Origin: Pseudomonas palmensis
Lineage (GTDB): Bacteria; Pseudomonadota; Gammaproteobacteria; Pseudomonadales; Pseudomonadaceae
Direction: 5' to 3'
Length of the DNA stretch: 50,300 nucleotides
Assembly (NCBI RefSeq): GCF_017848315.1
Contig: NZ_JAFKEC010000038.1
Location: forward strand, 1-50,300
This document shows positions 1 through 6,406 of the stretch, one piece after another; position 1 is the first letter of the stretch; each line of letters opens with the position of its first letter. The translations under genes were made by a program, and so were the position numbers. The notes beneath the pieces were generated by a model. It saw only the letters and a list, made by a program, of their open reading frames with translations, was not told the origin of the DNA and ran no database searches.

Positions 1-160
1 GGTCAAGAAAAAACCGATGTTTTCCACGGCTGAATAATTCAAACGACCGTATTAAATTTGTGAGATTACGTAACGGTTTCATCTTCGACGCCGCAAGGGT
101 CGCCCAAGGCACCGTCTTCGTGCCGGTGCCGTGCCCAGGGGCGGGCGCTTTGTCCGAGGG

Positions 161-361
161 TCAGGGCTCCTGTGGGCTGAGCTCCTTTTCGATCTTTTGC
201 AGTTCCACGGCAAATGCCTGGTCCAGCAGGCTGGCACGTTTGCGCCAGGGTTTGCGTTCGGGGTCTGGTTGGGCGGCGTATGTGGTGACTTCTCCGCCAT
301 AAACGTCCTTGTAACGTTGTTCCTGGCGCTCGAGTTCAGCGCGCAGTTCATCTTTCGTCAC
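161..361 (-). CDS. Small conserved hypothetical protein (66 aa)
   Basis: Unrecognised function. The predicted product is short, charged and has no signal peptide or membrane segment; it starts MTKDELRAELERQEQRYKDV and ends in an acidic KIEKELSPQEP tail, so a largely helical cytoplasmic protein is likely. The frame stays open upstream to an ATG at 436, but I chose the GTG at 361. It has an AGGAA ribosome-binding site six bases upstream, and the extra residues of the longer form look like translated leader. A plausible sigma-70 promoter on the same strand (TTCAAC at 473-478, 17-bp spacer, TATATA at 450-455) would give a leader of about 80 nt. It is transcribed away from pcaR. That it is real rests on codon pattern and start signals only. 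Confidence 0.6.
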   Translation of the reverse strand: MTKDELRAELERQEQRYKDVYGGEVTTYAAQPDPERKPWRKRASLLDQAFAVELQKIEKELSPQEP

Positions 362-449
362 AGTGTTTCCTGAAGTTGGAGTTGATGCCGATTTCAACAC
401 AAGCACGTTTAACCCGACGACAGCGGCACAGGCCATTGTGTCGAGCGTC

Positions 450-478
450 TATATAAGACGAGGGTGATTGCAGTTGAA
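450..478 (-). promoter_or_regulatory. Putative sigma-70 promoter of the 66-aa gene
   Basis: On the minus strand TTCAAC (473-478) and TATATA (450-455) are separated by 17 bp. This lies 90-120 bp upstream of the GTG start at 361 and downstream of the minus-strand terminator at 525-554, so the small gene probably has its own promoter. Inferred from sequence only. Confidence 0.4.
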
Positions 479-524
479 TGGCTGTTTTACACCTTCTGTC
501 GGGGCCTGTCAGCCCGGCAGAAGC

Positions 525-554
525 AAAAACGGCCTTGCTGGTGGGCAAGGCCGT
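525..554 (-). terminator. Intrinsic terminator of the candidate sRNA
   Basis: Stem ACGGCCTTGC (529-538) pairs with GCAAGGCCGT (545-554) around a 6-nt loop. Read on the minus strand, the stem is followed directly by five T residues, so it terminates leftward transcription. Confidence 0.75.
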
Positions 555-612
555 GCCTGGGACTTCTACGGTGGGTACCTGACCAGTCTCTCCAAGAAGC
601 CACATGTGGCAG
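525..612 (-). ncRNA. Candidate small RNA divergent from pcaR
   Basis: On the minus strand a good sigma-70 promoter (TTGACC at 641-646, 16-bp spacer, TATACC at 619-624) points into a gene-free stretch. That stretch ends in a textbook intrinsic terminator (10-bp stem 529-538/545-554 followed by a T-run). The implied transcript is about 88 nt. No convincing ORF with a ribosome-binding site lies in it. A perfect 12-bp palindrome, GCCACATGTGGC at 599-610, sits near the predicted 5' end. The promoter abuts PcaR-type boxes at 650-678, so PcaR could affect it. I do not recognise it as a known Pseudomonas sRNA. Confidence 0.5.
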
Positions 613-647
613 GCGAAAGGTATAAGCAATTGTAGGTATCGGTCAAT

Positions 648-680
648 TGCGATTATCGGCCGATGGTTCGATAATCGCCC
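648..680 (+). promoter_or_regulatory. pcaR promoter with two PcaR-type boxes
   Basis: TTGCGA (648-653) and GATAAT (670-675) with a 16-bp spacer form a rightward sigma-70 promoter. Two related 10-mers overlap it: CGATTATCGG (650-659) and CGATAATCGC (669-678), 19 bp apart centre to centre. The second lies in GTTCGATAATCGCCC, which resembles the published PcaR box of P. putida (established knowledge), and it covers the -10 element. Autoregulation of pcaR is therefore likely. Confidence 0.7.
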
Positions 681-704
681 AAGTGAAGTTTGCCGAGGTG
701 AGTC

Positions 705-1580
705 ATGAGTGAAGAAACAGGGGGCAAGGGCCCAGGCCTGAACGACAACGTGCGCAGCTCTTTCGCTTCGTTGGCGCCGCCCATCGTGGCCTCGCCGGCC
801 AAGCGCATCCAGGCGTTCACCGGCGACCCGGATTTCATGACGTCGCTGGCGCGGGGCCTGGCGGTGGTGCAGGCGTTCCAGGAGCGCAAGCGGCACCTGA
901 CCATCGCCCAGATCAGCCACCGCACCGAGATCCCGCGCGCGGCGGTTCGCCGTTGCCTGCACACGCTGATCAAGCTCGGCTATGCCACCACCGACGGGCG
1001 CACCTATTCATTGCTGCCCAAGGTGCTGACCCTGGGTCATGCCTACCTGTCCTCGACGCCATTGGCGGTATCGGCGCAGCCGTACCTGGACCGCATGAGC
1101 GACCAGTTGCACGAGGCCTGCAACATGGCCACCCTCGAAGGTGACGACATTCTCTACATCGCCCGCTCGGCGACGGTGCAGCGCCTTATTTCGGTGGACC
1201 TGTCGGTGGGCGGGCGCCTGCCGGCCTATTGCACCTCGATGGGGCGCATCCTGCTGGCGGCGCTGGACGACGCCACCCTGCACGAATACCTGGAGCACGC
1301 CGACCTGCAGGCCAAGACCAGCCGTACCGTGCACGACCCGGCAGCCTTGCTGGAAATCCTCCAGCAGGTGCGCGAGCAGGGCTGGTGCGTGGTCGACCAG
1401 GAGCTGGAGCAGGGCCTGCGTTCGATCGCGGTGCCGGTGTACGACGCCTCCGGCCAGGTACTGGCGGCGCTGAACATCAGTACCCACGCCGGGCGGGTGA
1501 GTCGCAGCGAGCTGGAGCAGAAGTTCCTGCCGATCATGGTGGCGGCCAGCCGCGACCTGAGTACCCAGCTGTTCAGTTGA
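705..1580 (+). CDS. pcaR: IclR-family regulator of the beta-ketoadipate pathway, PcaR
   Basis: A 291-aa IclR-family protein. The N-terminal winged helix-turn-helix is at about residues 45-105 (LTIAQISHRTEIPRAAVRRC) and the effector-binding IclR domain at about 120-290. PcaR activates pca genes in response to beta-ketoadipate and represses itself; that is known for the P. putida protein, and the assignment here follows from fold, length and position at the head of the pca cluster. The ATG at 705 has GAGG about seven bases upstream. It is transcribed with the pca genes, but a 284-bp gap containing operator-like repeats separates it from pcaK, so pcaK probably has its own promoter. Paired boxes before pcaR, pcaK and pcaI are candidate binding sites. 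Confidence 0.92.
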   Translation: MSEETGGKGPGLNDNVRSSFASLAPPIVASPAKRIQAFTGDPDFMTSLARGLAVVQAFQERKRHLTIAQISHRTEIPRAAVRRCLHTLIKLGYATTDGRTYSLLPKVLTLGHAYLSSTPLAVSAQPYLDRMSDQLHEACNMATLEGDDILYIARSATVQRLISVDLSVGGRLPAYCTSMGRILLAALDDATLHEYLEHADLQAKTSRTVHDPAALLEILQQVREQGWCVVDQELEQGLRSIAVPVYDASGQVLAALNISTHAGRVSRSELEQKFLPIMVAASRDLSTQLFS

Positions 1581-1598
1581 ATGCGTCGAGCGGTTCCT

Positions 1599-1631
1599 GT
1601 TCGATAAACGCACAGTCTTGCGTTTATCGAA
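1599..1631 (+). promoter_or_regulatory. PcaR-type inverted repeat upstream of pcaK
   Basis: GTTCGATAAACGCAC (1599-1613) is followed by its mirror image TGCGTTTATCGAA (1619-1631). The 13-bp arms (1600-1612/1619-1631) are perfect and the core 10-mers are 18 bp apart. The boxes differ from those at pcaR and pcaI by a single base in the core (AAACG for AATCG). They lie just downstream of the pcaR stop, where control of pcaK is expected. The repeat could also fold as an RNA hairpin at the end of the pcaR transcript. Confidence 0.65.
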
Positions 1632-1717
1632 TTGCGCCGCGTCGCGCGCCTTATTAATGTCCCTCGCATCAAGTGGCCCCTGACGGCCTCCAATAATAAT
1701 GAGCGAGAGAACACCCC

Positions 1718-1780
1718 ATGACCTGCACCCTGTCCTGCTTCAGCCTGTACCTGCCCGCCTGCCGGCTGCACGGTAGCTGA
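1718..1780 (+). CDS. Possible 20-aa cysteine-rich leader peptide before pcaK
   Basis: An ATG ORF of 20 codons (MTCTLSCFSLYLPACRLHGS) lies between the PcaR-type repeat and pcaK and ends 84 bp before the pcaK start. A purine-rich stretch (GAGCGAGAGAAC) precedes it at a usable distance for ribosome binding. Three of its 20 codons are TGC. It is followed by a GCGCGC stem (1823-1828/1841-1846) just ahead of pcaK. The layout resembles a translated leader, but there is no proof of translation and no family I recognise. It may be chance. Confidence 0.35.
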   Translation: MTCTLSCFSLYLPACRLHGS

Positions 1781-1864
1781 CCCTTTCCAAAAGACCCGTA
1801 CCCGACCGTCTGTGCCGTTCACGCGCGCACCCGCACACTCGCGCGCATCTTCTGGATAAAAACA

Positions 1865-3211
1865 ATGAATAGTCCCCAAGCTGCTGTTGGAAACTGCCTG
1901 GATGTGCAGTCGTTCATCAATGCCCAGCCGTTGTCGCGTTACCAATGGCGGGTGGTCATCCTGTGCTTTCTGATTGTGTTCCTCGACGGCCTGGACACCG
2001 CCGCGATGGGCTTCATTGCCCCGGCACTGTCCCAGGACTGGGGCATCGACCGCGCCAGCCTGGGCCCGGTGATGAGCGCCGCGCTGATCGGCATGGTGTT
2101 CGGTGCGCTGGGCTCGGGGCCGCTGGCCGACCGTTTCGGGCGCAAGGTGGTGCTGGTGGGCGCGGTGTTGCTGTTCGGCGCGTTCAGTCTGGCCTCGGCC
2201 TATGCCACCAACGTCGACCAGTTGCTGGTGCTGCGCTTTCTGACCGGCCTGGGCCTGGGTGCCGGCATGCCGAACGCCACCACGCTGCTGTCCGAATACA
2301 CCCCCGAGCGGCACAAGTCGTTGCTGGTCACCAGCATGTTCTGCGGCTTCAACCTGGGCATGGCCGGTGGCGGGTTCATTTCCGCCAAGCTGATCCCGAT
2401 GTTCGGCTGGCACAGCCTGCTGCTGATCGGCGGCATCCTGCCGCTGCTGCTGGTGGTGGTGCTGATGGTGTGGCTGCCGGAGTCGGCGCGTTACCTGGTG
2501 GTGCGCAACAAGGGCACCGACCGGGTACGCCGCACATTGGCGCCGATCGAGCCGGGCATCGTCAACCAGGCTGCCAGCTTCAGCGTGCCGGAACAGAAGA
2601 CGGTCAAGGCGCGCAACGTGTTCGCGGTGATCTTCTCGGGCACCTACAGCGTCGGCACGCTGCTGTTGTGGCTGACCTATTTCATGGGCCTGGTGATCGT
2701 CTACCTGCTGACCAGCTGGCTGCCCACGCTGATGCGTGACAGCGGCGCGAGCATGGAGCAGGCGGCGTTCATCGGTGCGCTGTTCCAGTTCGGCGGCGTG
2801 CTCAGTGCGGTGGCGGTAGGCTGGGCGATGGACCGCTACAACCCGCACAAGGTGATCGGCACCTTCTACCTGCTGGCCGGGGTGTTCGCCTACGCGGTGG
2901 GCCAGAGCCTGGGCAACATCACGCTGCTGGCGACCCTGGTGCTGATTGCCGGCATGTGCGTGAACGGGGCGCAGTCGGCGATGCCGTCGCTGGCGGCGCG
3001 CTTCTACCCCACCCAGGGCCGTGCCACCGGCGTGTCGTGGATGCTGGGCATCGGCCGGTTTGGCGCGATTCTCGGGGCCTGGATGGGCGCCACGTTGCTG
3101 GGCCTGGGCTGGAACTTCGAACAGGTGCTGACGGCCCTGGTGATCCCGGCCGCGATCGCGACGGTGGCGGTGGTGATCAAGGGTGTGGTGAGCCACGCTG
3201 ACGCGACCTGA
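1865..3211 (+). CDS. pcaK: 4-hydroxybenzoate/protocatechuate MFS transporter PcaK
   Basis: A 448-aa inner-membrane transporter of the aromatic acid:H+ symporter (AAHS) family of MFS, with twelve predicted helices. The first helix carries the DGLDT signature with Asp41 and Asp44, the aspartates shown to matter in P. putida PcaK (established knowledge). The cytoplasmic loop 2-3 motif is GPLADRFGRK. It imports 4-hydroxybenzoate and protocatechuate in symport with protons and serves in chemotaxis in P. putida. The start ATG follows a weak TGGAT site. The 284-bp leader holds a PcaR-type inverted repeat and a possible leader ORF. pobA and pobR, which act on its substrate, lie about 27 kb downstream. 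Confidence 0.92.
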   Translation: MNSPQAAVGNCLDVQSFINAQPLSRYQWRVVILCFLIVFLDGLDTAAMGFIAPALSQDWGIDRASLGPVMSAALIGMVFGALGSGPLADRFGRKVVLVGAVLLFGAFSLASAYATNVDQLLVLRFLTGLGLGAGMPNATTLLSEYTPERHKSLLVTSMFCGFNLGMAGGGFISAKLIPMFGWHSLLLIGGILPLLLVVVLMVWLPESARYLVVRNKGTDRVRRTLAPIEPGIVNQAASFSVPEQKTVKARNVFAVIFSGTYSVGTLLLWLTYFMGLVIVYLLTSWLPTLMRDSGASMEQAAFIGALFQFGGVLSAVAVGWAMDRYNPHKVIGTFYLLAGVFAYAVGQSLGNITLLATLVLIAGMCVNGAQSAMPSLAARFYPTQGRATGVSWMLGIGRFGAILGAWMGATLLGLGWNFEQVLTALVIPAAIATVAVVIKGVVSHADAT

Positions 3212-3230
3212 CCGGCTGGCAGTAGCCCCT

Positions 3231-3297
3231 ATCGCGGGTCAAGCCCGCTCCCACATGGATCTCCACCGTACCTGTGGGAGCGGGCTTGACCCGCGAT
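3231..3297. repeat. REP inverted pair (GCGGGTCAAGCCCGC type)
   Basis: Two perfect 25-bp arms, 3231-3255 and 3273-3297, built on CGCGGGTCAAGCCCGCTCCC, face each other around a 17-bp spacer between pcaK and pcaI. This is a common Pseudomonas REP/REPIN form. It may fold in RNA and limit read-through from pcaK. Its core differs from the GCCGGCAAGGCCGGCTCCT-type pairs elsewhere in the window. Confidence 0.85.
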
Positions 3298-3310
3298 GGT
3301 TTGTGGATCC

Positions 3311-3360
3311 TTAGCACAACAACAATACGTTCGATAATCGAACGCTATGGCGATTATCGG
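3311..3360 (+). promoter_or_regulatory. pcaI promoter with paired PcaR boxes
   Basis: GTTCGATAATCGAAC (3329-3343), a near match to the published PcaR box, overlaps a GATAAT -10 element (3333-3338). A weak -35, TTAGCA (3311-3316), lies 16 bp upstream. A second box, CGATTATCGG (3351-3360), lies 19 bp away centre to centre. In P. putida PcaR binds the pcaIJ promoter at the -10 region; the same arrangement is visible here. Confidence 0.75.
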
Positions 3361-3447
3361 ATTGTACGGCCCAATGCGCCGCCTTAATCTGAGCTCATGC
3401 CGGTGCCGCCCAGAGGCACCTCTGAAACCGCTCTCCAGGAGTCTGCA

Positions 3448-4308
3448 ATGGCTGAAATCCTCTCGCTCCACGACGCCGTGAAGCAGTTCGTCAACGACGG
3501 CGACAGCGTCGCCCTTGAAGGCTTCACGCATTTGATCCCGACCGCCGCCGGGCACGAAATCATTCGTCAGGGCAAGAAGGATCTGACCCTGGTGCGCATG
3601 ACCCCCGACCTGATCTACGACCAGCTGATCGGCGCCGGCTGCGCCCGCAAGCTGATCTTCTCGTGGGGCGGCAACCCGGGTGTCGGGTCGCTGCACCGCC
3701 TGCGTGACGCGGTCGAGAAGCAGTGGCCGCACGCCATGGAAATCGAAGAACACAGCCACGCCGACCTCGCCAACGCCTACGTTGCCGGTGCCTCGGGCCT
3801 GCCGTTCGCGGTGCTGCGCGCCTACGCCGGCTCCGACCTGCCCAAGGTCAACCCGCTGATCAAGAGCGTGACCTGCCCGTTCACCGGTGAGGTGCTGGCC
3901 GCCGTGCCGTCGGTTCGCCCGGACGTCACCGTGATCCACGCGCAGAAGGCCGACCGCAAGGGCAACGTGCTGCTGTGGGGCATCCTGGGTGTGCAGAAGG
4001 AGGCCGCCCTGGCCGCCAAGCGCTGCATCGTCACCGTGGAAGAGATCGTCGACGACCTCAACGCGCCAATGAATGCCTGCGTGCTGCCCACCTGGGCACT
4101 GTCGGCCGTGTGCCTGGTACCGGGCGGGGCGCACCCGTCCTACGCGCACGGCTACTCCGAGCGTGACAACCGCTTCTACCAGGCCTGGGACCCGATTGCC
4201 CGCAGCCGTGAGACCTTCACCGCCTGGATCGACGAATACATTCGCGGCACCGCCGACTTCCCTGCCTTCAAGGCAAAACTGGCCAGCGCTTCGGAGGCTG
4301 CACAATGA
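3448..4308 (+). CDS. pcaI: 3-oxoadipate CoA-transferase subunit A, PcaI
   Basis: A 286-aa alpha subunit of succinyl-CoA:3-oxoadipate CoA-transferase, which activates beta-ketoadipate to its CoA ester together with PcaJ. It begins MAEILSLHDAVKQFVNDGDS and has the family I CoA-transferase start followed by EGFTHLIP. The frame is open further upstream (to 3397), but the ATG at 3448 follows a clear CCAGGAG ribosome-binding site, and the upstream part overlaps promoter sequence. The last four bases overlap the pcaJ start (ATGA), indicating translational coupling of the two subunits. PcaR-type boxes precede it. In P. putida KT2440 pcaIJ lies at a separate locus from the rest of pca (recalled), so its place here, between pcaK and pcaF, is notable. 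Confidence 0.93.
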   Translation: MAEILSLHDAVKQFVNDGDSVALEGFTHLIPTAAGHEIIRQGKKDLTLVRMTPDLIYDQLIGAGCARKLIFSWGGNPGVGSLHRLRDAVEKQWPHAMEIEEHSHADLANAYVAGASGLPFAVLRAYAGSDLPKVNPLIKSVTCPFTGEVLAAVPSVRPDVTVIHAQKADRKGNVLLWGILGVQKEAALAAKRCIVTVEEIVDDLNAPMNACVLPTWALSAVCLVPGGAHPSYAHGYSERDNRFYQAWDPIARSRETFTAWIDEYIRGTADFPAFKAKLASASEAAQ

Positions 4309-5084
4309 GCTACTCCACCAATGAAATGATGACCGTTGCCGCTGCCCGCCGCCTGCGCAACGGCGCCGTGTGCTTCGTCGGCATCGGCCTGCCGTCCAAG
4401 GCCGCCAACCTGGCACGCCTGACCTCTTCGCCCGACGTGGTGCTGATCTACGAATCGGGCCCTATCGGCGCCAAGCCAACGGTACTGCCGCTGTCCATCG
4501 GTGACGGCGAGCTGGCCGAAACCGCCGATACCGTGGTGCCCACCGGCGAGATCTTCCGCTACTGGCTGCAGGGCGGGCGCATCGACGTGGGCTTTCTGGG
4601 CGCCGCCCAGGTCGACCGTTTCGGCAACATCAACACCACCGTGGTCGGCGACTACCACCAGCCCAAGGTACGCCTGCCGGGTGCCGGTGGCGCACCGGAA
4701 ATCGCCGGCTCCGCCAAGACCGTGCTGATCATCCTCAAGCAGTCCTCGCGCGCCTTCGTCGACAAGCTCGACTTCATCACCTCGGTCGGCCACGGCGAAG
4801 GCGGCGACTCGCGCAAACGCCTGGGCCTGCCCGGTGCCGGCCCGGTGGGCATCATCACCGACCTGTGCATCATGGAACCTGAAGCCGGCAGCAACGAATT
4901 CGTGGTCACCTCGATTCACCCGGGTGTGACCCGCGAGCAGATCGTCGCCGCCACCGGCTGGGCGATCCGCTTTGCCGACAGCGTCGAAACCACCGTGGCG
5001 CCGAGCGAAGTCGAGCTGACTGCGCTGCGCGACCTCGAAGCGCGCACCGCGGCCGCCCACGGCCAAGCGCCGGGAGAAGCCTGA
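4305..5084 (+). CDS. pcaJ: 3-oxoadipate CoA-transferase subunit B, PcaJ
   Basis: A 259-aa beta subunit of the same CoA-transferase. It carries the family I catalytic glutamate in the motif LIYESGPIG, at Glu50, which forms the enzyme-CoA thioester. Glycine-rich segments VGIGLPSKAA and LPGAGGAP match the subunit B fold. The start overlaps the stop of pcaI (ATGA) and its own stop overlaps the pcaF start by one base, so pcaI-pcaJ-pcaF form a tightly coupled operon. The product, beta-ketoadipyl-CoA, is the substrate of PcaF. Confidence 0.93.
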   Translation: MSYSTNEMMTVAAARRLRNGAVCFVGIGLPSKAANLARLTSSPDVVLIYESGPIGAKPTVLPLSIGDGELAETADTVVPTGEIFRYWLQGGRIDVGFLGAAQVDRFGNINTTVVGDYHQPKVRLPGAGGAPEIAGSAKTVLIILKQSSRAFVDKLDFITSVGHGEGGDSRKRLGLPGAGPVGIITDLCIMEPEAGSNEFVVTSIHPGVTREQIVAATGWAIRFADSVETTVAPSEVELTALRDLEARTAAAHGQAPGEA

Positions 5085-6286
5085 TGCGTGACGTATTCAT
5101 CTGCGACGCGATTCGCACCCCCATCGGCCGCTTCGGCGGCGCCCTGGCCGGCGTGCGCGCCGATGACCTGGCGGCGGTCCCGCTCAAGGCGCTGATCGAG
5201 CGCAACCCCACGGTGCAATGGGACCAGCTCGACGAAGTGTTCTTCGGCTGCGCCAACCAGGCCGGTGAAGACAACCGCAACGTGGCGCGCATGGCCTTGC
5301 TGCTGGCCGGGCTGCCCGACAGCGTGCCAGGTGTGACCCTCAACCGCCTGTGTGCCTCGGGCATGGACGCCATCGGCACGGCGTTTCGCGCCATTGCCAG
5401 CGGCGAGATGGAGCTGGCGATTGCCGGCGGCGTCGAGTCGATGTCCCGTGCACCGTTCGTGATGGGCAAGGCCGAAAGCGCCTACTCGCGCAACATGAAG
5501 CTGGAAGACACCACCATCGGCTGGCGCTTCATCAACCCGCTGATGAAGGCCCAGTACGGCGTGGACGCGATGCCGCAGACCGCCGACAACGTGGCCGACG
5601 ACTATCAGGTATCGCGCGCCGACCAGGATGCCTTCGCCCTGCGCAGCCAGCAGCGCACCGCCAAGGCCCAGGCCGCCGGCTACTTCGCCGAAGAGATCGT
5701 GCCGGTGCGCATCGCGCACAAGAAGGGCGAGACCGTGGTCGAGCACGACGAACACCCGCGCGCCGACACCACCCTCGAAGCCCTGGCCAGGCTCAAGCCG
5801 GTCAACGGCGCGGACAAGACGGTCACCGCCGGCAACGCCTCGGGCGTCAACGACGGCGCCGCGGCGCTGATACTGGCGTCGGCCGAGGCGGTGCAAAAGC
5901 ATGGCCTGACCCCGCGCGCGCGCGTGCTCGGCATGGCCAGTGCCGGCGTTGCCCCCCGGGTAATGGGCATCGGCCCGGTGCCGGCGGTGCGCAAGCTGAT
6001 CGAGCGCCTGGGCGTGGCGGTCACCGATTTCGACGTGATCGAGCTCAACGAAGCCTTCGCCAGCCAAGGCCTGGCCGTGCTGCGCGAACTCGGCATTGCC
6101 GACGACGCGCCGCAGGTCAACCCCAACGGCGGCGCCATTGCCCTGGGTCACCCGTTGGGCATGAGCGGCGCACGCCTGGTGCTGACAGCGCTGCACCAGC
6201 TGGAGAAATCCGGCGGGCGCAAAGGCCTGGCGACCATGTGCGTGGGTGTCGGGCAGGGCCTGGCCCTGGCCATCGAGCGCGTGTAA
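5084..6286 (+). CDS. pcaF: Beta-ketoadipyl-CoA thiolase PcaF
   Basis: A 400-aa acetyl-CoA acyltransferase that cleaves 3-oxoadipyl-CoA to succinyl-CoA and acetyl-CoA, the last step of the pathway. All thiolase catalytic residues are present: nucleophile Cys90 in LNRLCASGMDAIG, His356 in ALGHPLGMSG and Cys386 in MCVGVGQG. Length and the N-terminus (MRDVFICDAIRTPIGRFGG) match PcaF/PaaJ-type thiolases. A paralogue, PaaJ, acts in phenylacetate degradation, but the context here decides for PcaF. The start codon shares one base with the pcaJ stop. Confidence 0.94.
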   Translation: MRDVFICDAIRTPIGRFGGALAGVRADDLAAVPLKALIERNPTVQWDQLDEVFFGCANQAGEDNRNVARMALLLAGLPDSVPGVTLNRLCASGMDAIGTAFRAIASGEMELAIAGGVESMSRAPFVMGKAESAYSRNMKLEDTTIGWRFINPLMKAQYGVDAMPQTADNVADDYQVSRADQDAFALRSQQRTAKAQAAGYFAEEIVPVRIAHKKGETVVEHDEHPRADTTLEALARLKPVNGADKTVTAGNASGVNDGAAALILASAEAVQKHGLTPRARVLGMASAGVAPRVMGIGPVPAVRKLIERLGVAVTDFDVIELNEAFASQGLAVLRELGIADDAPQVNPNGGAIALGHPLGMSGARLVLTALHQLEKSGGRKGLATMCVGVGQGLALAIERV

Positions 6287-6293
6287 ATCAATG

Positions 6294-6336
6294 ACCCCGC
6301 TGCTGCGACCTCCACGCAAGGTCGGGGCAGCGGGGT
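6294..6336 (+). terminator. Hairpin between pcaF and pcaT
   Basis: ACCCCGCTGC (6294-6303) pairs with GCAGCGGGGT (6327-6336). The tail after it, GATTGTT, is only weakly T-rich. It could be a partial terminator or an mRNA end that separates pcaIJF expression from pcaTBDC. I see no PcaR box in the 120-bp gap. Confidence 0.45.
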
Positions 6337-6406
6337 GATTGTTCTGTGGAACGTGAGTGTTACCGAGTGTGTCTAGACTTCAGACATCCTCCCAGAGTGA
6401 ATTGCC

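Noticed and set aside
108..130. GGCACCG/CGGTGCC hairpin as terminator of the 66-aa gene
   Set aside because: No T-run follows on the minus strand and the stem is short, so I did not call it; 1-160 holds no other supported feature.
3231..3297. CRISPR-like or phage attachment repeat
   Set aside because: It is a single inverted pair, not a spaced array, and matches the Pseudomonas REP form.
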